Origin: Sordaria brevicollis | Lineage: Eukaryota; Ascomycota; Sordariomycetes; Sordariales; Sordariaceae | Assembly (NCBI GenBank): GCA_033439795.1 | Contig: JAUTDP010000010.1 | Span: 930,001-994,000 of the forward strand | Length of the DNA: 64,000 nucleotides | Reading direction: 5' to 3' | Part shown: positions 1 through 11,439 of the stretch, in pieces | Numbering within the stretch: position 1 is the first letter of the stretch | Layout: each line of letters opens with the position of its first letter | Made by a program: the position numbers and the translations under genes | Notes under the pieces: generated by a model | What the model was told of the DNA's origin: nothing | The model's input: the letters and a program-made list of their open reading frames with translations, nothing else | Databases searched by the model: none

Positions 1-1340
1 CGGGGTCGATATTTTACGATATAGGGTTTGAACGATCGCCGTAAATTTAAAAGAATTTACTAAAGATTAATCGCGATTTAATAAAAGATGCGATTAAAAA
101 ATAGTATAATTATTGCCGTTATAATTGCAATTACTATATAATAGGGTAATTTGGGTGCTTTAAATATTAAATATATAAAAATAATAGTAGTATTAAAGTA
201 GTAAAAAAAGAAGATTATATAAGAAGGAGAAGGCGAATTGAAGGCTACCCCTCTATAAGAATCCTTTATAGAAATCCCAGAGTGGGTCCAACGCGGCGCG
301 TACCTACTATAGAACGCGCGCTAGTCGCGGCGCGGCTACAGTTATTAGGCAGCTGCCACCGAGCCGGTTAAATATAGTACCCGTATGCCTATACCCCTAT
401 TCAATTCAATCGGTTCAAGTAATATTATATATAATACTAGTAAACAAGGTGTCTTGTATTAGTAAATAATTTACTAGGCTTAACCGATAGGCGGTTAAAT
501 TATATATCCGTTACCTATTAAATATTATATATAAATAGGATATTTAAAAAATTTAAAATCGGCGGTAGCGCTAAGGGAACCGAGGCTAATTTACGCAATT
601 TTCTAATAAACCGAAGAGAGGGTACAGTACGAAATATTACTTTAATAATTTCGATTTCGTTTTATTAATTTTATTATTACTTATTGTAATCCTCCTCCTT
701 TATTATACTATTAATCGTATTTACGTTTACATTAAATCGAAAACGACGAAATTAAAATTATAATCGAAGAAGGGGGGCGGTTAAAGAGGAGGGAGCGGTC
801 GAAGAGGAGGGAATAAATACTTTAAATTTAACTTTCAAACTAAAAATAATACGGCTAATAATAATATTCCTCTTCAATTTAATAGTCGTTTTTTTATTTT
901 TATTATTATTTTTAAAAATAATATAGGGTTAAATAAGTATTAATCTTCTTAGGGTCCTTTCGTCATCCTTATCCCTATTCCTATTTCTATCCCCCTTATT
1001 CTATTTTCTTCCGCTTTTAAATTCGGTATTAATCTCTCTTAAGCGGGCGCTAAACTATAATAGCCGTTTCGAATATCGGCGGTCGCCGTTATTATTATCG
1101 TTATTATTATCGGCGGCACGTTTTTTAAAAAATATAGCGGGAGCGGGGGCGGCGGTACCAAATATAAAGCGGACTCTAAATAGATTAGCGGGTTGATTAG
1201 GATCCCTTAATATTAATTTTGAACGACGCGGGGTATTTATACGAATTTAGAATAATAATTAGAATGTAAATACCCTCAGATTTAGTAATAATATAGGAGT
1301 TTGAAGGTTTGGGGTTATTACGTATGAATAGATTTTACGT
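1..1340. repeat. AT-rich RIP-type relic, left edge
   Basis: This tract is very AT-rich, full of TA dinucleotides, and has stops in every frame, with only isolated GC islands (for example near 290-330). Composition becomes ordinary around 1340-1400. This is the classic look of a repeat mutated by RIP (C-to-T on both strands). I could not recognise a protein relic or terminal repeats, and the left end lies outside the window, so the element class is unknown. Confidence 0.7.
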
Positions 1341-4300
1341 ATGTATTTGTAAAGGGGGGTGCCCGTACAAAGTGGGGACTGACACCTCGTTTTCAACACA
1401 CAGCACTACATTACAGCAGGATGATTCAATGGCGCCGCAATTCGAACGCGTCCTAAATTTCAACTTCCTTCATCCAAATCCTCGCGATCAATGTTTTCGA
1501 TTCATATTTCGCCCCGACCAGTTCGTCGCCGAACCAGAGACTAATTGCGACCATCCGCCGCGTGTGGGATTTCTTCCTCTTACCGCAGCTAATGCGCGGG
1601 CTTCGGCAGGCAACTACGACGAGGCTTTGGCTGCAATGGGCTCAACTGGGGAGCTCTTTCCACGTCTGACGACGCGGCGATTGCCCGAGATGCACCTCGC
1701 TCCTGCTGTTTGAGCATGCGAGGCGGATATTACAAAGGGCGTCAACTTTGCACACCGCGGCAGAAACTTCTGCTCTTTTCTCAGCTTGCAATGTTTCTTT
1801 CATTTCCACAACAACCCCATTCACCACTCCCGACAACCCTCCCCAAATCCCGTCTCAGCCATCCCTCCTCACATCACCGTTTTCGATCATCACGTCTCTT
1901 GTCAGCGCACCCTTTTTCCTATCCCGGGGGCCTGCGGTGAAGAAGATCATCACAAAACAGGGTGTCTTGATTCCACCGATAGGGGCATCTTCCCTCTTCG
2001 AAGGAGTCGACGAACCATCTGGCGGTAGATGAAAGCCCGACAAGAACGGATATCTGAGCAGACCTCGACACCTCGCACATCGAAGAGTTGATTTCATCAC
2101 TTCCATTATCTTACACTGTCCCATCCCTCCCCTCTCACAACCGCAGCATTGCACAACCACCGCTATCTTGACAAGTGCACCTCTGGTTCCTGCACCTTGG
2201 GCCTGGTCCGAATGCCCGCTTCAACAGTCTACTTAGCACGAACGTCTCACAGCCATCCTTATAAATCGCCGACTCCTACCCATGGGGTGGTTCTTAACCG
2301 AAAGCTGTTGGAGAACCCCTTACTCCATGGAAGGACCGGGGCTTGGTTGCGCAATGCTGGGTGTACCGCCTTGAATCCAAGGTGAACATCATGTGAGATC
2401 CGGTCTGCTAGCTGTCGAGGTAAGCAATCGGTCCCATGCCCAGGGCACAGGGAGCAGTTTGCATGCGTCCAGATGAAGAGCAAGTGTTAGGATGGACAAT
2501 TCACTTCACGGCCGTGGGGTACCTAGGAAGCGCACCACGCACCGAGCCCCACCTTTCGCCAACACGATCGATGTGTCTACCTGGGGAAGAGAGACGAGTT
2601 CGGAACTTGGGGCACGACGCAAGAGATTGCCGACGCCATCAACGCCCGAAACTCTCAACTCATCTGGCAACAGACCGTGTTCAATGGTTAGGACAACGCA
2701 GGAGGAGGTTTGATGTTCTATCCACGGATATCTTCCTTCGCGCGAGGTACGTTTCCCCAGCTACATCATGGCTGTGAGCGGACAGTTTCATCGCTTTCCT
2801 ACCCCTTTCCTTCCTTAAGCCTCTCTGTCTCCGTTGCCAACCCCCGGTTTTCTGCCTGCAGCCCGCAGTGACGACAAAACCAAGACCAGAGGTGCGCCTA
2901 CGCAGAAGAGTATGTTTAGCTTCTCTCGCTTTTTCTGTCCTCACTGGCAGAAAGCTTGTAGAGAAGCAAAGCACACTTGATTCCGCGTCTAGAGCAGCAC
3001 CAATGACGGATCAAATGTAGTTTTCAATCGGAGGGGGCTTTTGCGGGCGGAGCTTTTTACACTCTACCCGGGGAAGCCTTGGAACGAGATTAGGGAGAGC
3101 CACTTACACCTTTCCCTTATCACTTCCCAAACACACTCATGACAATGAACAAATGGAAACCCGGTGATGACCGAATTCCAAAAAGCCAAATTTGCAGGCA
3201 GCAGAGCTATAGGTCTACAAACAAACCCTTTTCGGAGGGGGAGATTTGGCTCGTTGTTGTCAGTGAGAACTTAAGAGAGCTAATCTGAGGGTCCTTCCTT
3301 GTTCACTGTCTTTCTGTCATTTCTGCCCTTCCACTCCATCAACCCCTTGTCATTTCTCATCGCGGACGAGAGTGTGAGTTCACGTTGAGGGTCCGTATAA
3401 CTTTTATGTATTAGATTTCAGGGATTTTGCGGTTGGGACCACATGTATGGCAGTTTTTGGATGATGGGCAAGTAAATAAAACCACGATTAAAATTTGAGA
3501 CTCTCGTTTCGATGCTGTTAGTGCATGCTTCTGTGAGGCTTCGTGAAGGGCATGGGAGGCTGGGCTAAAGTGCTGCCTCTTAACAATCACTTACAGCCAG
3601 TTTCAGGGTATAAGTCAATATGTCTATACCGGCTACTAGTCTGCTGCTAAATAAAGAGTACCTTCACCTGGATTACCCTCCCATTGCATGCCCCTTCCCT
3701 ACCCTACGTACGTATGTATCACGGCGATCTAAAAATGCAACAGTCCATCAAAAGGTCTAGACAATGATCGACCCGATGGCCATTCCGTGGTTCTCCGTTC
3801 CCGTCCCACTATCTCCGGGCCGGGGAGTCCGGGGTCCGGGCTTGCCGTACCGGTTCCACCTCGTCATGAACTCACGGTTCAGTATCAACTGCGTCTCTAT
3901 TTGCAGAGTGTAGATAACTTTGGTGATAAGCAGCTGATAAAGAGTTGGGATGATACGAGGTATCATGTTGAATATGGAGATGCGTTGTTATAAGTAGATA
4001 GTGGCGGATAACTCAAGCTTCCCGAAGTGCAAAGACCGAAAACCATATCACGAATCCGGTGTTTCCCAAGGCCAGTACTGGTAGTGCTAGGTGTGTCTGA
4101 GACAACTTAAGATGGTGGGCAGAGGGACTGAGGTATGGTAGAGAGGGTTGATGTCGACATTTGGGTTGCTACCACACACTCATCGCACACCACACCCTCT
4201 TCAGGTCCTCATCCGTGGTTACTAAACCGTCTAGTCTTAACCTTCTATATGTCAAGGAATGGCATGCACATCTTTAACAACAAGCAAGCAATACTGACCT

Positions 4301-5121
4301 ACCCGGGCATTCTTACTTGTCCATGACAGATCCCTTCAAGATCTAGAAGAATGTTTTCATAAACGCCCATCTTTCACTTAGCCCATTGTCCTTTGGGGGA
4401 GTCCAACACTGCTTGTGGTAAATGACGAAATATCGGCAGTACTATGGTAACCCTCGTTTGCCCGGTTTGGGCTGTTTAATCCGGGGATGTCGAGTTAGCC
4501 ACTCACGACTATCCACACCCGAGGGCACTTAAAAAAGAGCTGAGGCGAAATGAGAAATGAAGAAGGCAATTGGGTTATCTTATCACATCTTACTATACCA
4601 AAATGACATGCATACGGGTAAGGTAGCTTTGGTGCAGCCATGTCTTACAGTGGTGTGTGTAGGTGTAACGGTAACAGCGCAGTAATGAGGCAAATGGGAA
4701 GTGAAGGTTTGAGGTTTGAGTGTCTCCCGTTCTGTTGAGAATGATAGAAGGGATTGTGGGGGATCATAAACGATTGGAGATGGTAAAGATGGCGGACGGG
4801 GTGAAATGAATGAATGGAGGATGGAGAATGTGGAGGACGCTGTAATACTTCACAATGGACGAATGAAGTCCCCAGTGTTCAGCATGTGCAGGTGGCTGAC
4901 GGCAAAGAGGAGTTCTTGGATGTTTCGGGTGGATGGCGATGTGGATGGCGATAGTCAAGTCTGGCGAGATATAGATGGACGAAGGCTGAAATGGGGAAGC
5001 GCAACAGGGCTACTGCTTGATCGTATGGGTTTGAGATGTCGGCAAGTGTTGTTGATAATAAAGAAAATTGACGATGGATTGGATGGGAGTTGTTGTTCAG
5101 CTGAAGAGAGAGAACTGAGAG
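1341..5121. other. Gene-poor interval between two RIP relics
   Basis: Base composition is normal, but no frame is long or has convincing codon bias, and I found no chain of exons with matching phases. The interval holds only short open frames and polypyrimidine stretches. It may be intergenic DNA, untranslated transcript, or very old decayed sequence. I see no RNA gene in it. Confidence 0.5.
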
Positions 5122-5158
5122 AATACCGTAAAAACTCTGGAAACCTAGAATTGTCCTA
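5122..5158 (+). repeat. Left terminal inverted repeat
   Basis: A 37-bp repeat whose reverse complement occurs at 8344-8380 with 36 of 37 bases matching. The outermost TA is at 5124-5125. Confidence 0.85.
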
Positions 5159-5328
5159 TTCCCTTAATAGCTAGCGTAAGGTTTATGTAGGGTGACAGGG
5201 GCGCCCACATACAGTTGCATATGCCACCCTCGTACTCCGACAAATTAGCAATGTTATATAGTATAGAAACTCGGCTATTCAATTTCCCCATAGTTTCCTA
5301 TATTCCCCATCCTTACCTTTTATTATAC

Positions 5329-5369
5329 CTCGTCGTCGTCGTCGTTGTTGCTATTGTTGTTACGTATTA

Positions 5370-5442
<73 letters not shown>
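5329..5442. repeat. TTA/GTT trinucleotide microsatellite
   Basis: A GTC/GTT-rich run near 5332-5365 grades into an almost perfect (TTA)n array of more than 20 units up to about 5441. It lies within the transposon, near its left end. Open frames reading through it as poly-Tyr or poly-Ile are artefacts. Confidence 0.9.
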
Positions 5443-5443
<1 letters not shown>

Positions 5444-5949
5444 ATAAGCCCCCCGCAATAGTATAAGGCCGACCCAGATGGCCCAGCTCCTACCCCGCCG
5501 TCTTCCATCGATTTCGTTAGAATACGACCGGGTCCCATTATTATACTTTATTACGAATATAAGGTTCGAACGTTATAACCGGTTAAGCAATTCCAACGAT
5601 CCTACTCTCGTTAAAAGAAGCTGGAAGTTAGTACCCTGTATAGTAATTGTTATTATTATTGTTATATTAATAGGAATCGTAACCAAGTCTTTACTTACCT
5701 TACGTAAAAGAAAATACGATTTAATAACGACCGAGAACGACGTTAGCGATAAAGAAATAGGTTCGATCTACCTTTTCGTAGCTACCGACTATAATAAAAT
5801 GAAGATAATAAAAATAAAGAGGGGGAATAATACCGTAATACGTTATATTGAAAAGCTTATAATTATTATAAAATTCCTATTTCGATTATAGTTAATTAAT
5901 AGGGTAATTGCTTTATATTATTATTAAACTTAATAAAGTAAGGTAAGGT

Positions 5950-7450
5950 AATATGGTTAAAGATAGAGAAAAAATTATTTGAAAAATTCTAGACCCTTTA
6001 TAAGAAGGAGAAACGGATAATATTACGAGGGTAGTTTTATCGAAAATCGAAGAAACTTTTTACTAAGTATTACTTACAATTCGACCGCTTATTCGTTTTT
6101 TTAAATAGCTGGTTTTCTTCCTTTTAAGACCGGTATTATCTTGGGTAATAAAGAGTAACCTATAAATTTTAGAAGCTCCCCGGCGAATTATTTATAAAAA
6201 TTAATAATTTTCTTCGGTAAATATATTAAATTGACGGCGGCCTTTCTATTTTTAATTATTATAAGAAATTTTCGAAAAATTAATTAAAAGGATAATAATT
6301 AACGGTTATTTTTTTCCCTAATTTTATTAAGCGCGTTAATTAACCGATTGCGCCAAATATATATACTCGGTTTCCCTTCTTTTATATCTTTAATTTCAAT
6401 GAAATTCTTATTTCGTATAAGTATTTTAATAATTATATATACGATTTTCGAAGGTTTAAAACCGTTATTAGTAAGATTAATCGTAGTAGTTGGTTTAAAC
6501 GGTAAGCCTCCTTAATCCTTTATATTTGGGCGGATAGAATTTGGCGTATAAAACCGACTATTATTTTTAAGGGAGATGGCAAAGTTCGTAATAAAGAGGA
6601 ACGTTTTTACGTTAATAACGTAGAAGTTTAATTTAATTAATAAGTATATTAAAATGAAAATCTCTTCGCAATATAGTTATAAAAATAATTTTACCCTATT
6701 ATAAAGGACCTTAGGGGCGACGTATTAATAGTTATAGATGTATACGTTTCTTATAATTCTAAATTTATTAGAGGGGTAATCGACTAGATTAATAATACCT
6801 CCCTTAATAAGTTAGTAACGGTTATAATACCCGGTAGTCTTACGAATTTATTATAACCTTTCGATATAGCTATTAATAAGTTATTTAAAGCTATGATGAA
6901 AGAAAAAATAAAGGATTTATAGGACGAATAATTAGCGAAACACCCGGGTAAAAAAATTACCGTTTCCAATAAGAAGATCTAGGTTATATACGCAGTTTTT
7001 TATTACTATAAGAGATTTATAGAGGAAAAAAAATAGATAGTTATAAAGGCTTTTAAGAATAACGGTATTTTTATCTTCCTAAATAGATTAGAAAATTATA
7101 TAATTAATATTAAAGAGATTAATAAAATTAAGTTAGATTAGGCAAATTGGGAGCGGGCCTTTAATATTATTAATAACGAATTTAGCGAATTTAAAGCTAT
7201 TTTTAAAAACGAAAACGACTTCTATTTTTAATATTATTTATAAAATGAAGAATTTGAATAAAAGAGGGAGAGAAGGAGGAAGGTTATAAAGGAGGAGTTT
7301 TTAAAGAAATATAGCTATTATTTAAATAAAGATTTGAAAATAATACTATACGATAGAGGGTTATTATAACGGGGTAATAAGGTAGAATTTATAGTACGAT
7401 TGCGGGTTTACGAGCTTTAATAAAAATAGTTATTAGAATAATAAGAGTAA
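5950..7450 (+). pseudogene. DDE_1 (pogo/Tigger-like) transposase relic with SAP-like tail
   Basis: One plus-strand frame (codons starting at 6302, 6392, 6701, 7331) runs without indels from about 6300 to 7450. It is broken only by TAA/TAG, as expected from RIP of CAA, CAG and TGG codons. In order it shows NFNE at 6392-6403, where DDE_1 enzymes have N-[FM]-D-E, so the first catalytic Asp reads Asn; then a GW.KR.ATL-like stretch and an ADGI...PTIIFKG-like stretch; VIDVYVSYNS near 6728, holding the second Asp; and a PGSLTNLLQPFDIAINK-like block near 6830, holding the third. The last 40 codons (7320-7420) read like a SAP motif (DLKIILYDRGLLQRGNK). The upstream DNA-binding part (5950-6300) is too decayed to read. 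The gene is dead; similarity is judged from memory of the family. Confidence 0.75.
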
Positions 7451-8343
7451 TAATATAAATAATAATTAAAATTCCTTATTACTCTTATTAGAATCCATAT
7501 TTTTAATAGAAGTAGATTCGGCACCTTTAGTATTATTACCCTTATTTTGTTTAATAGATTTGCTATTATTAGTTATATAGTCCTCCTTCTTTTCCTCCCC
7601 CTTTTTATCCCCCTTTTCGTTATTTTAGTAACGAAAGGCTACAGTAAGATTTTCTTATTAAAACTTTACGGTCTTTAAGCGGTCGTCCTACTTCGATTAG
7701 TATTTATTAAGGTTTATAATGTAATAATAAACTTTAATATTAAATTTAATAAGGTTTTCGATAGTACTACGGCTTTGTTTACGAATTTACTTATAATAGG
7801 TATGCTTTTCGAAATCTATAAGGCTTAGTCCCTCCTTTATATTGGGGGATAACGGTATTCGAAGGACGACGAAGTAGTTACGACCTTCTTTAAATTGGTT
7901 AGAGTCGTAAAAGTTATTAATTATATTTGGAAGGAAGATAAAAGAACGTTAATATTACCCTTATTTATTTTGGATATTTTATTTCCTTTATTTATTTATA
8001 GATAATAAAGATATGCCTAATGAGGATTCTTAGCTTCTCGAAGTATAGAGCTATAGCGTTATATTGTAATTGGGGTGGAGAAATAGGGATAAAAAAAATA
8101 GGGGTATTCTAAATAGGGGTATTGATTAGGGTGTTTAAAAGAGGAAGAAAAATTGTGCCAGTCTTTTTAGTAAAATAGAATAGATCCCCCGAGTATAATA
8201 TAGTAGAAACGGCTTAGATCGGTTAGCTCCGATTAGAAATAATGCCCTCCACTTTAATGTATATATATTTACTTATATAGAACGCGGGCTGAGCCTACTA
8301 CTACGCTACCCTCTTATGCTAGACTTCAGCACACTAAGTCCTC

Positions 8344-8380
8344 TAGGACAATTTTAGGTTTCCAGAGTTTTTACGGTATT
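8344..8380 (-). repeat. Right terminal inverted repeat
   Basis: Inverted partner of 5122-5158. The outermost TA is at 8377-8378. The single mismatch is the kind of transition RIP produces. Confidence 0.85.
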
Positions 8381-9779
8381 GGTGTTGCATCTGTTTTGGT
8401 GGTTGGTTGATGTTGTCTCCATCTTCGTGAACGATAGGAGAGAAACAATCGACAAGTTCGCAGGGAGAGGGCAGTTTGGGCTTTTTATCGTAAGACCACT
8501 TCGCATGCGGCACTGCCCTATGGCTGACTCGGTCTTTTGGGGGAAACAAAGTGATGCGATATCGTTGGCTGTGTTTGTGTTTTGGGTTGAGCGGTTGTTT
8601 CGGGCAGCACTGCCGCTGACTCCGAAGACCTTGTCATCGCCGGCGCGTTCGAGGACAAACGATGAAACGGAAGTTGAAGCGTGCGTCTATCGGTAACCGT
8701 CGGTGTAAGTGAGAGAAGGACTCGGAGGATGGAGAATGTGGCGATGCGGTTGCGTCAAGGATGACGGCGCAGGAAGAGGAAGAAACCGAAGAGGCGGGAC
8801 GAGAAAACATGAACATGAAGCAAAGGTTCGAATCATGCTGATGGGACATGGCATCTGCTCCTGGAGACGTCCGAGGCCTACCCTTTCCGTTTCTTTATCG
8901 ACCTTTGACATATGCGCTGCGAAAAGATGCTGCTGTTGCAACTTTGCCCATCCTGGTTGTCCCGCCATTTTACCCCTCCCTTTGTTTTCTAGGTGCATTC
9001 TTTCCATATCCGTGCTTCCCTTTGTCTCCCGAGTGGTTATTTACGTCTTGCGTGGGCTGGAATATTGGGCGCCAGTGGGGTTCTAGATTTCCTGAAGGGC
9101 GGCTTGTATTTCGAAGGGAGAAATGCCATTTGCTAAAAAGGCAGCAAAGCCAAATGCTATCTCCGTTGCTTGATAAAGCACATGTACGTTCTAAGGCGAT
9201 GTCGTGCTGGGCGGCACGTAACTTTGAGAAAGAGCGCCCTTCGACTGGGAAACCAGATGCATGGACCGTACATGTAACTCAACATTGTGCATACTGCAGA
9301 GTATGGTATTACCGCATAATCACCTAACAGTGGATTAGCGATTCTTGTATGGGAACGACGGGAAGTGCTGCTGGGTCTCTGCCGGTACCAGTTGTTGGCT
9401 CTTGCCCTGTTGGTGTTGCCATGACCTTTGAATTCATCTCCTCCTCTGTTCTCCTCTTCATCACCTTCCTTGGGTCGTGTATAATTAGTGTGCTTTGTCC
9501 CCCTTTCCTACCTCCGAAAGTTCAGTTTCCTGATCCTCAAGCTTCCGCTTATAGATATCTTCATTGTTGCTTTTCCCTGTTTCCGTTCTTCCTCAACCAT
9601 AATCATAAAACATCACACATTCCAGCTCACACCATCGAACAAGCCTGTTCTCCTATTTCAGCATCTGCCTCTGTTATTAGTTATTGGTTTTGCATCAGAA
9701 GAAAGGAATCACCCAGATCCCTCGATTGCTTTTTCGCATGATAGATCATTCCACGGCCGAGCATTTGCCAACAGACAAA
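8381..9779. other. Intergenic interval, no gene seen
   Basis: Normal-composition DNA right of the transposon. It has CT-rich stretches (9430-9610) like fungal promoter or leader DNA just before the small cysteine-motif gene. I find no exon chain or RNA gene. A tRNA B-box-like string at 8825 lacks any cloverleaf. Confidence 0.5.
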
Positions 9780-10265
9780 ATGGACGGGTGCTACTGCGCA
9801 AACTACTACGTTAGTCCACCCCTTCAAGACTAAACATGGCATTCAGAAATTGACATCAACTTCTTCCCAGGGCTCGATCCGTTGCAATAATGTGGTGATG
9901 AGGTTCGGTGACCGGTGCAGGATGTGCATGGTGAGTGCTAGCTCCAAGGAACAAAAGAACACGACCAGACAAATGATATAGCGGAGCTAACATAATCCCC
10001 CCCATCATAGGTGCAAAAGACCGGTGCTTCGCTCAGCCGTGGCCTCCTACCCGATCACACAGACCTTTGGATAGGATCCTCTTCGACGCGGATGCCTCAG
10101 AACCAGACGAGTTCCAGGAGTAGTTCACAGAACTCGTCGAGGTCATCACAGCAGTCATTGCTAGACAGAAGGCATTGACTTCGTGGATTGCTTGGAACAA
10201 TTGAGGAAAGATAATGAACTTGAGAGACAGGTCCTCGAGCAAGGAAAGAGGAATGAACAGATAAC
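9780..10265 (+). pseudogene. Small Cys-motif gene, possibly decayed, three exons
   Basis: Exons 9780-9809, 9871-9930 and 10011-10178 join in phase 0 to an 85-residue protein. Intron 1 (9810-9870) has a GTTAGT donor and CCCAG acceptor. Intron 2 (9931-10010) has GTGAGT, a GCTAAC branch site and CATAG, a textbook Neurospora intron. The N-terminus shows CYC, then C, then RFGDRCRMC, a spaced-cysteine pattern suggesting metal or disulphide binding. In exon 3 a second frame (10012 on) looks more protein-like (ILFDADASEPDEF, then ELVEVITAVIARQKAL). It is cut by a TAG at 10121 that could be a C-to-T change in CAG, and continues in a third frame near 10185-10260 as LRKDNELERQVLEQG. So this is either a short gene or a frameshifted copy of a longer coiled-coil protein; I favour decay. 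I do not recognise the family. Confidence 0.45.
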
Positions 10266-10746
10266 ATAGGAACACAATCCCGGTGCCACAGTCACTGGGA
10301 AGAAGGTATCGAGGAGGGATAGGGACATGGCAGGGACTGCGTTGGTAAGGAGTTGGAGCTGGGTATCGTGGTTATGACAATGGACTTGGACCCTATGGGA
10401 TGAAAGTCGGGCAACGAACGGGAACTCCTCCTCCTTGACGCAAGGCTCAACGATCTCTTCATTTTCCTATGTCGAGCCGCTGGGGAGGCGTTCGGTTCAA
10501 GGGGGCGTTCTGATTTGAAAAGTAATTGCTCTCTTTTTGGTCCTTTAGTCTAGATATCCACTAGGAAGATAAGAAACACAAGGTTATGTCATAACACGAC
10601 CTCATATCGTACAACGAGATGGAAATTGATGAGATTTACACATACCACAAGTGGCCCACCCATCTACGTTCGCTTTCAGGGCCAACCCGAGATCCCTGAG
10701 CTTCATCTTGGATCAATTAGTCCTTGCTATTCCACCCATAGATTAT
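10266..10746. other. Intergenic, no gene seen
   Basis: Short interval downstream of the Cys-motif gene and downstream of the minus-strand membrane protein. No recognisable feature. Confidence 0.5.
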
Positions 10747-11439
10747 TCACCACAGTCGTCGTTGATAGTATCCCCTCTCTTCAGGTTGCGCTAGTCTCTT
10801 GATCTCTTCTTTGATCAACCTCCGCCTCTCTGCCGGACTGACTGCTTTTTCGGCGCGCATTTCGGGATCGGGGTGCTCGAGCATTCCTTCTGGGATTTCG
10901 ACGGAGCCTTGTCGTTCTGCCTCATCGGACGTTGGGCTGTAATTTTGTGGTTGCTGCTGTCCTTGCTGAACCAACAAGCCTTCCTGCTCTTTCTGCTGCT
11001 TCTTTTTCTTTAACTGCTGTTCCCTGTACTTTTGTGCTCTGGCTGATGATGTCTTTTTGTTTTTCGCTTTCTTCTCTGACGTTGACTTTGGTCCTGGGTC
11101 TGGTTCTGCTATTGGCTTTTGTCGGCTCTCCTCTTCTGCTGTTGCTAATGTTTCGTGAACGTCCTTTTTAGGCAACGTGGGTTTGATTTCCACGACAACC
11201 CTCCTATCATCTTGTTGTCGTACCGGGACAAGGTTGCCATCAGGTAATTCGGCGGTTATCTTTTTGAACTGATCGGGTAAATATGTTTTGGGAGAAGGTT
11301 TTGGATTTGGCCTGATGGCCTGCCGGAGGTCTCGTACTGTTCGTTGCTGGATTGCATAGCCGCTGAGGAAGAGGGCTGCCGTGAAGATAAATACTGTCTT
11401 CCACATTAGCCACATGGAACTCGTTAAAATGAGGTCCAT
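10747..11439 (-). CDS. Small N-terminally anchored membrane protein, hypothetical
   Basis: A single-exon frame of 230 residues ending in TGA at 10747-10749. Residues 13-30 form one hydrophobic segment (KTVFIFTAALFLSGYAI). After it the chain is strongly charged: Lys/Glu-rich around 120-160, a Gln-rich stretch near 160-175, and a C-terminus ending in RGYYQRRLW, with arginines typical of a compact conserved tail. The topology suggests a signal-anchor protein of ER or mitochondria with a long soluble, probably disordered or coiled domain. The start could also be Met9 or Met12, which keeps the membrane segment. It diverges from PRP38. I do not recognise the family and assign no function. Confidence 0.7.
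   Translation of the reverse strand: MDLILTSSMWLMWKTVFIFTAALFLSGYAIQQRTVRDLRQAIRPNPKPSPKTYLPDQFKKITAELPDGNLVPVRQQDDRRVVVEIKPTLPKKDVHETLATAEEESRQKPIAEPDPGPKSTSEKKAKNKKTSSARAQKYREQQLKKKKQQKEQEGLLVQQGQQQPQNYSPTSDEAERQGSVEIPEGMLEHPDPEMRAEKAVSPAERRRLIKEEIKRLAQPEERGYYQRRLW

Larger units (their letters stand above)
5122..8380 (+). mobile_element. RIP-mutated DNA transposon with 37-bp TIRs and TA target site
   Basis: The left end 5122-5158 and the right end 8344-8380 are inverted copies of a 37-bp sequence starting AATACCGTAAAAACTCTGG, with one mismatch, a G/A difference consistent with RIP. If the TA at 5124-5125 and 8377-8378 is the duplicated target, the element proper is 5126-8376, about 3.25 kb. 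Most of the interior is AT-rich and stop-riddled. The first 360 bases or so (5160-5520, interrupted by a TTA microsatellite) and the last 140 are less mutated. Inside lies a plus-strand DDE_1 transposase relic, which fits the Tc1/mariner-pogo superfamily, where TA target duplication is the rule. The family name is unknown. Both TIRs abut ordinary host DNA. Confidence 0.8.

Noticed and set aside
1309..2483. Overlapping short frames on both strands
   Set aside because: No consistent exon chain, codon bias or recognisable motif.
5215..5538. Poly-Tyr and poly-Ile open frames
   Set aside because: They are the (TTA)n microsatellite read in different frames.
5478..5891. 137-codon open frame in the left part of the transposon
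   Set aside because: AT-rich, no domain, inside the RIP relic; likely chance frame or remnant of non-coding element sequence.
8820..8840. tRNA-like B box (GGTTCGAATC)
   Set aside because: No acceptor stem, anticodon arm or A box at proper spacing.
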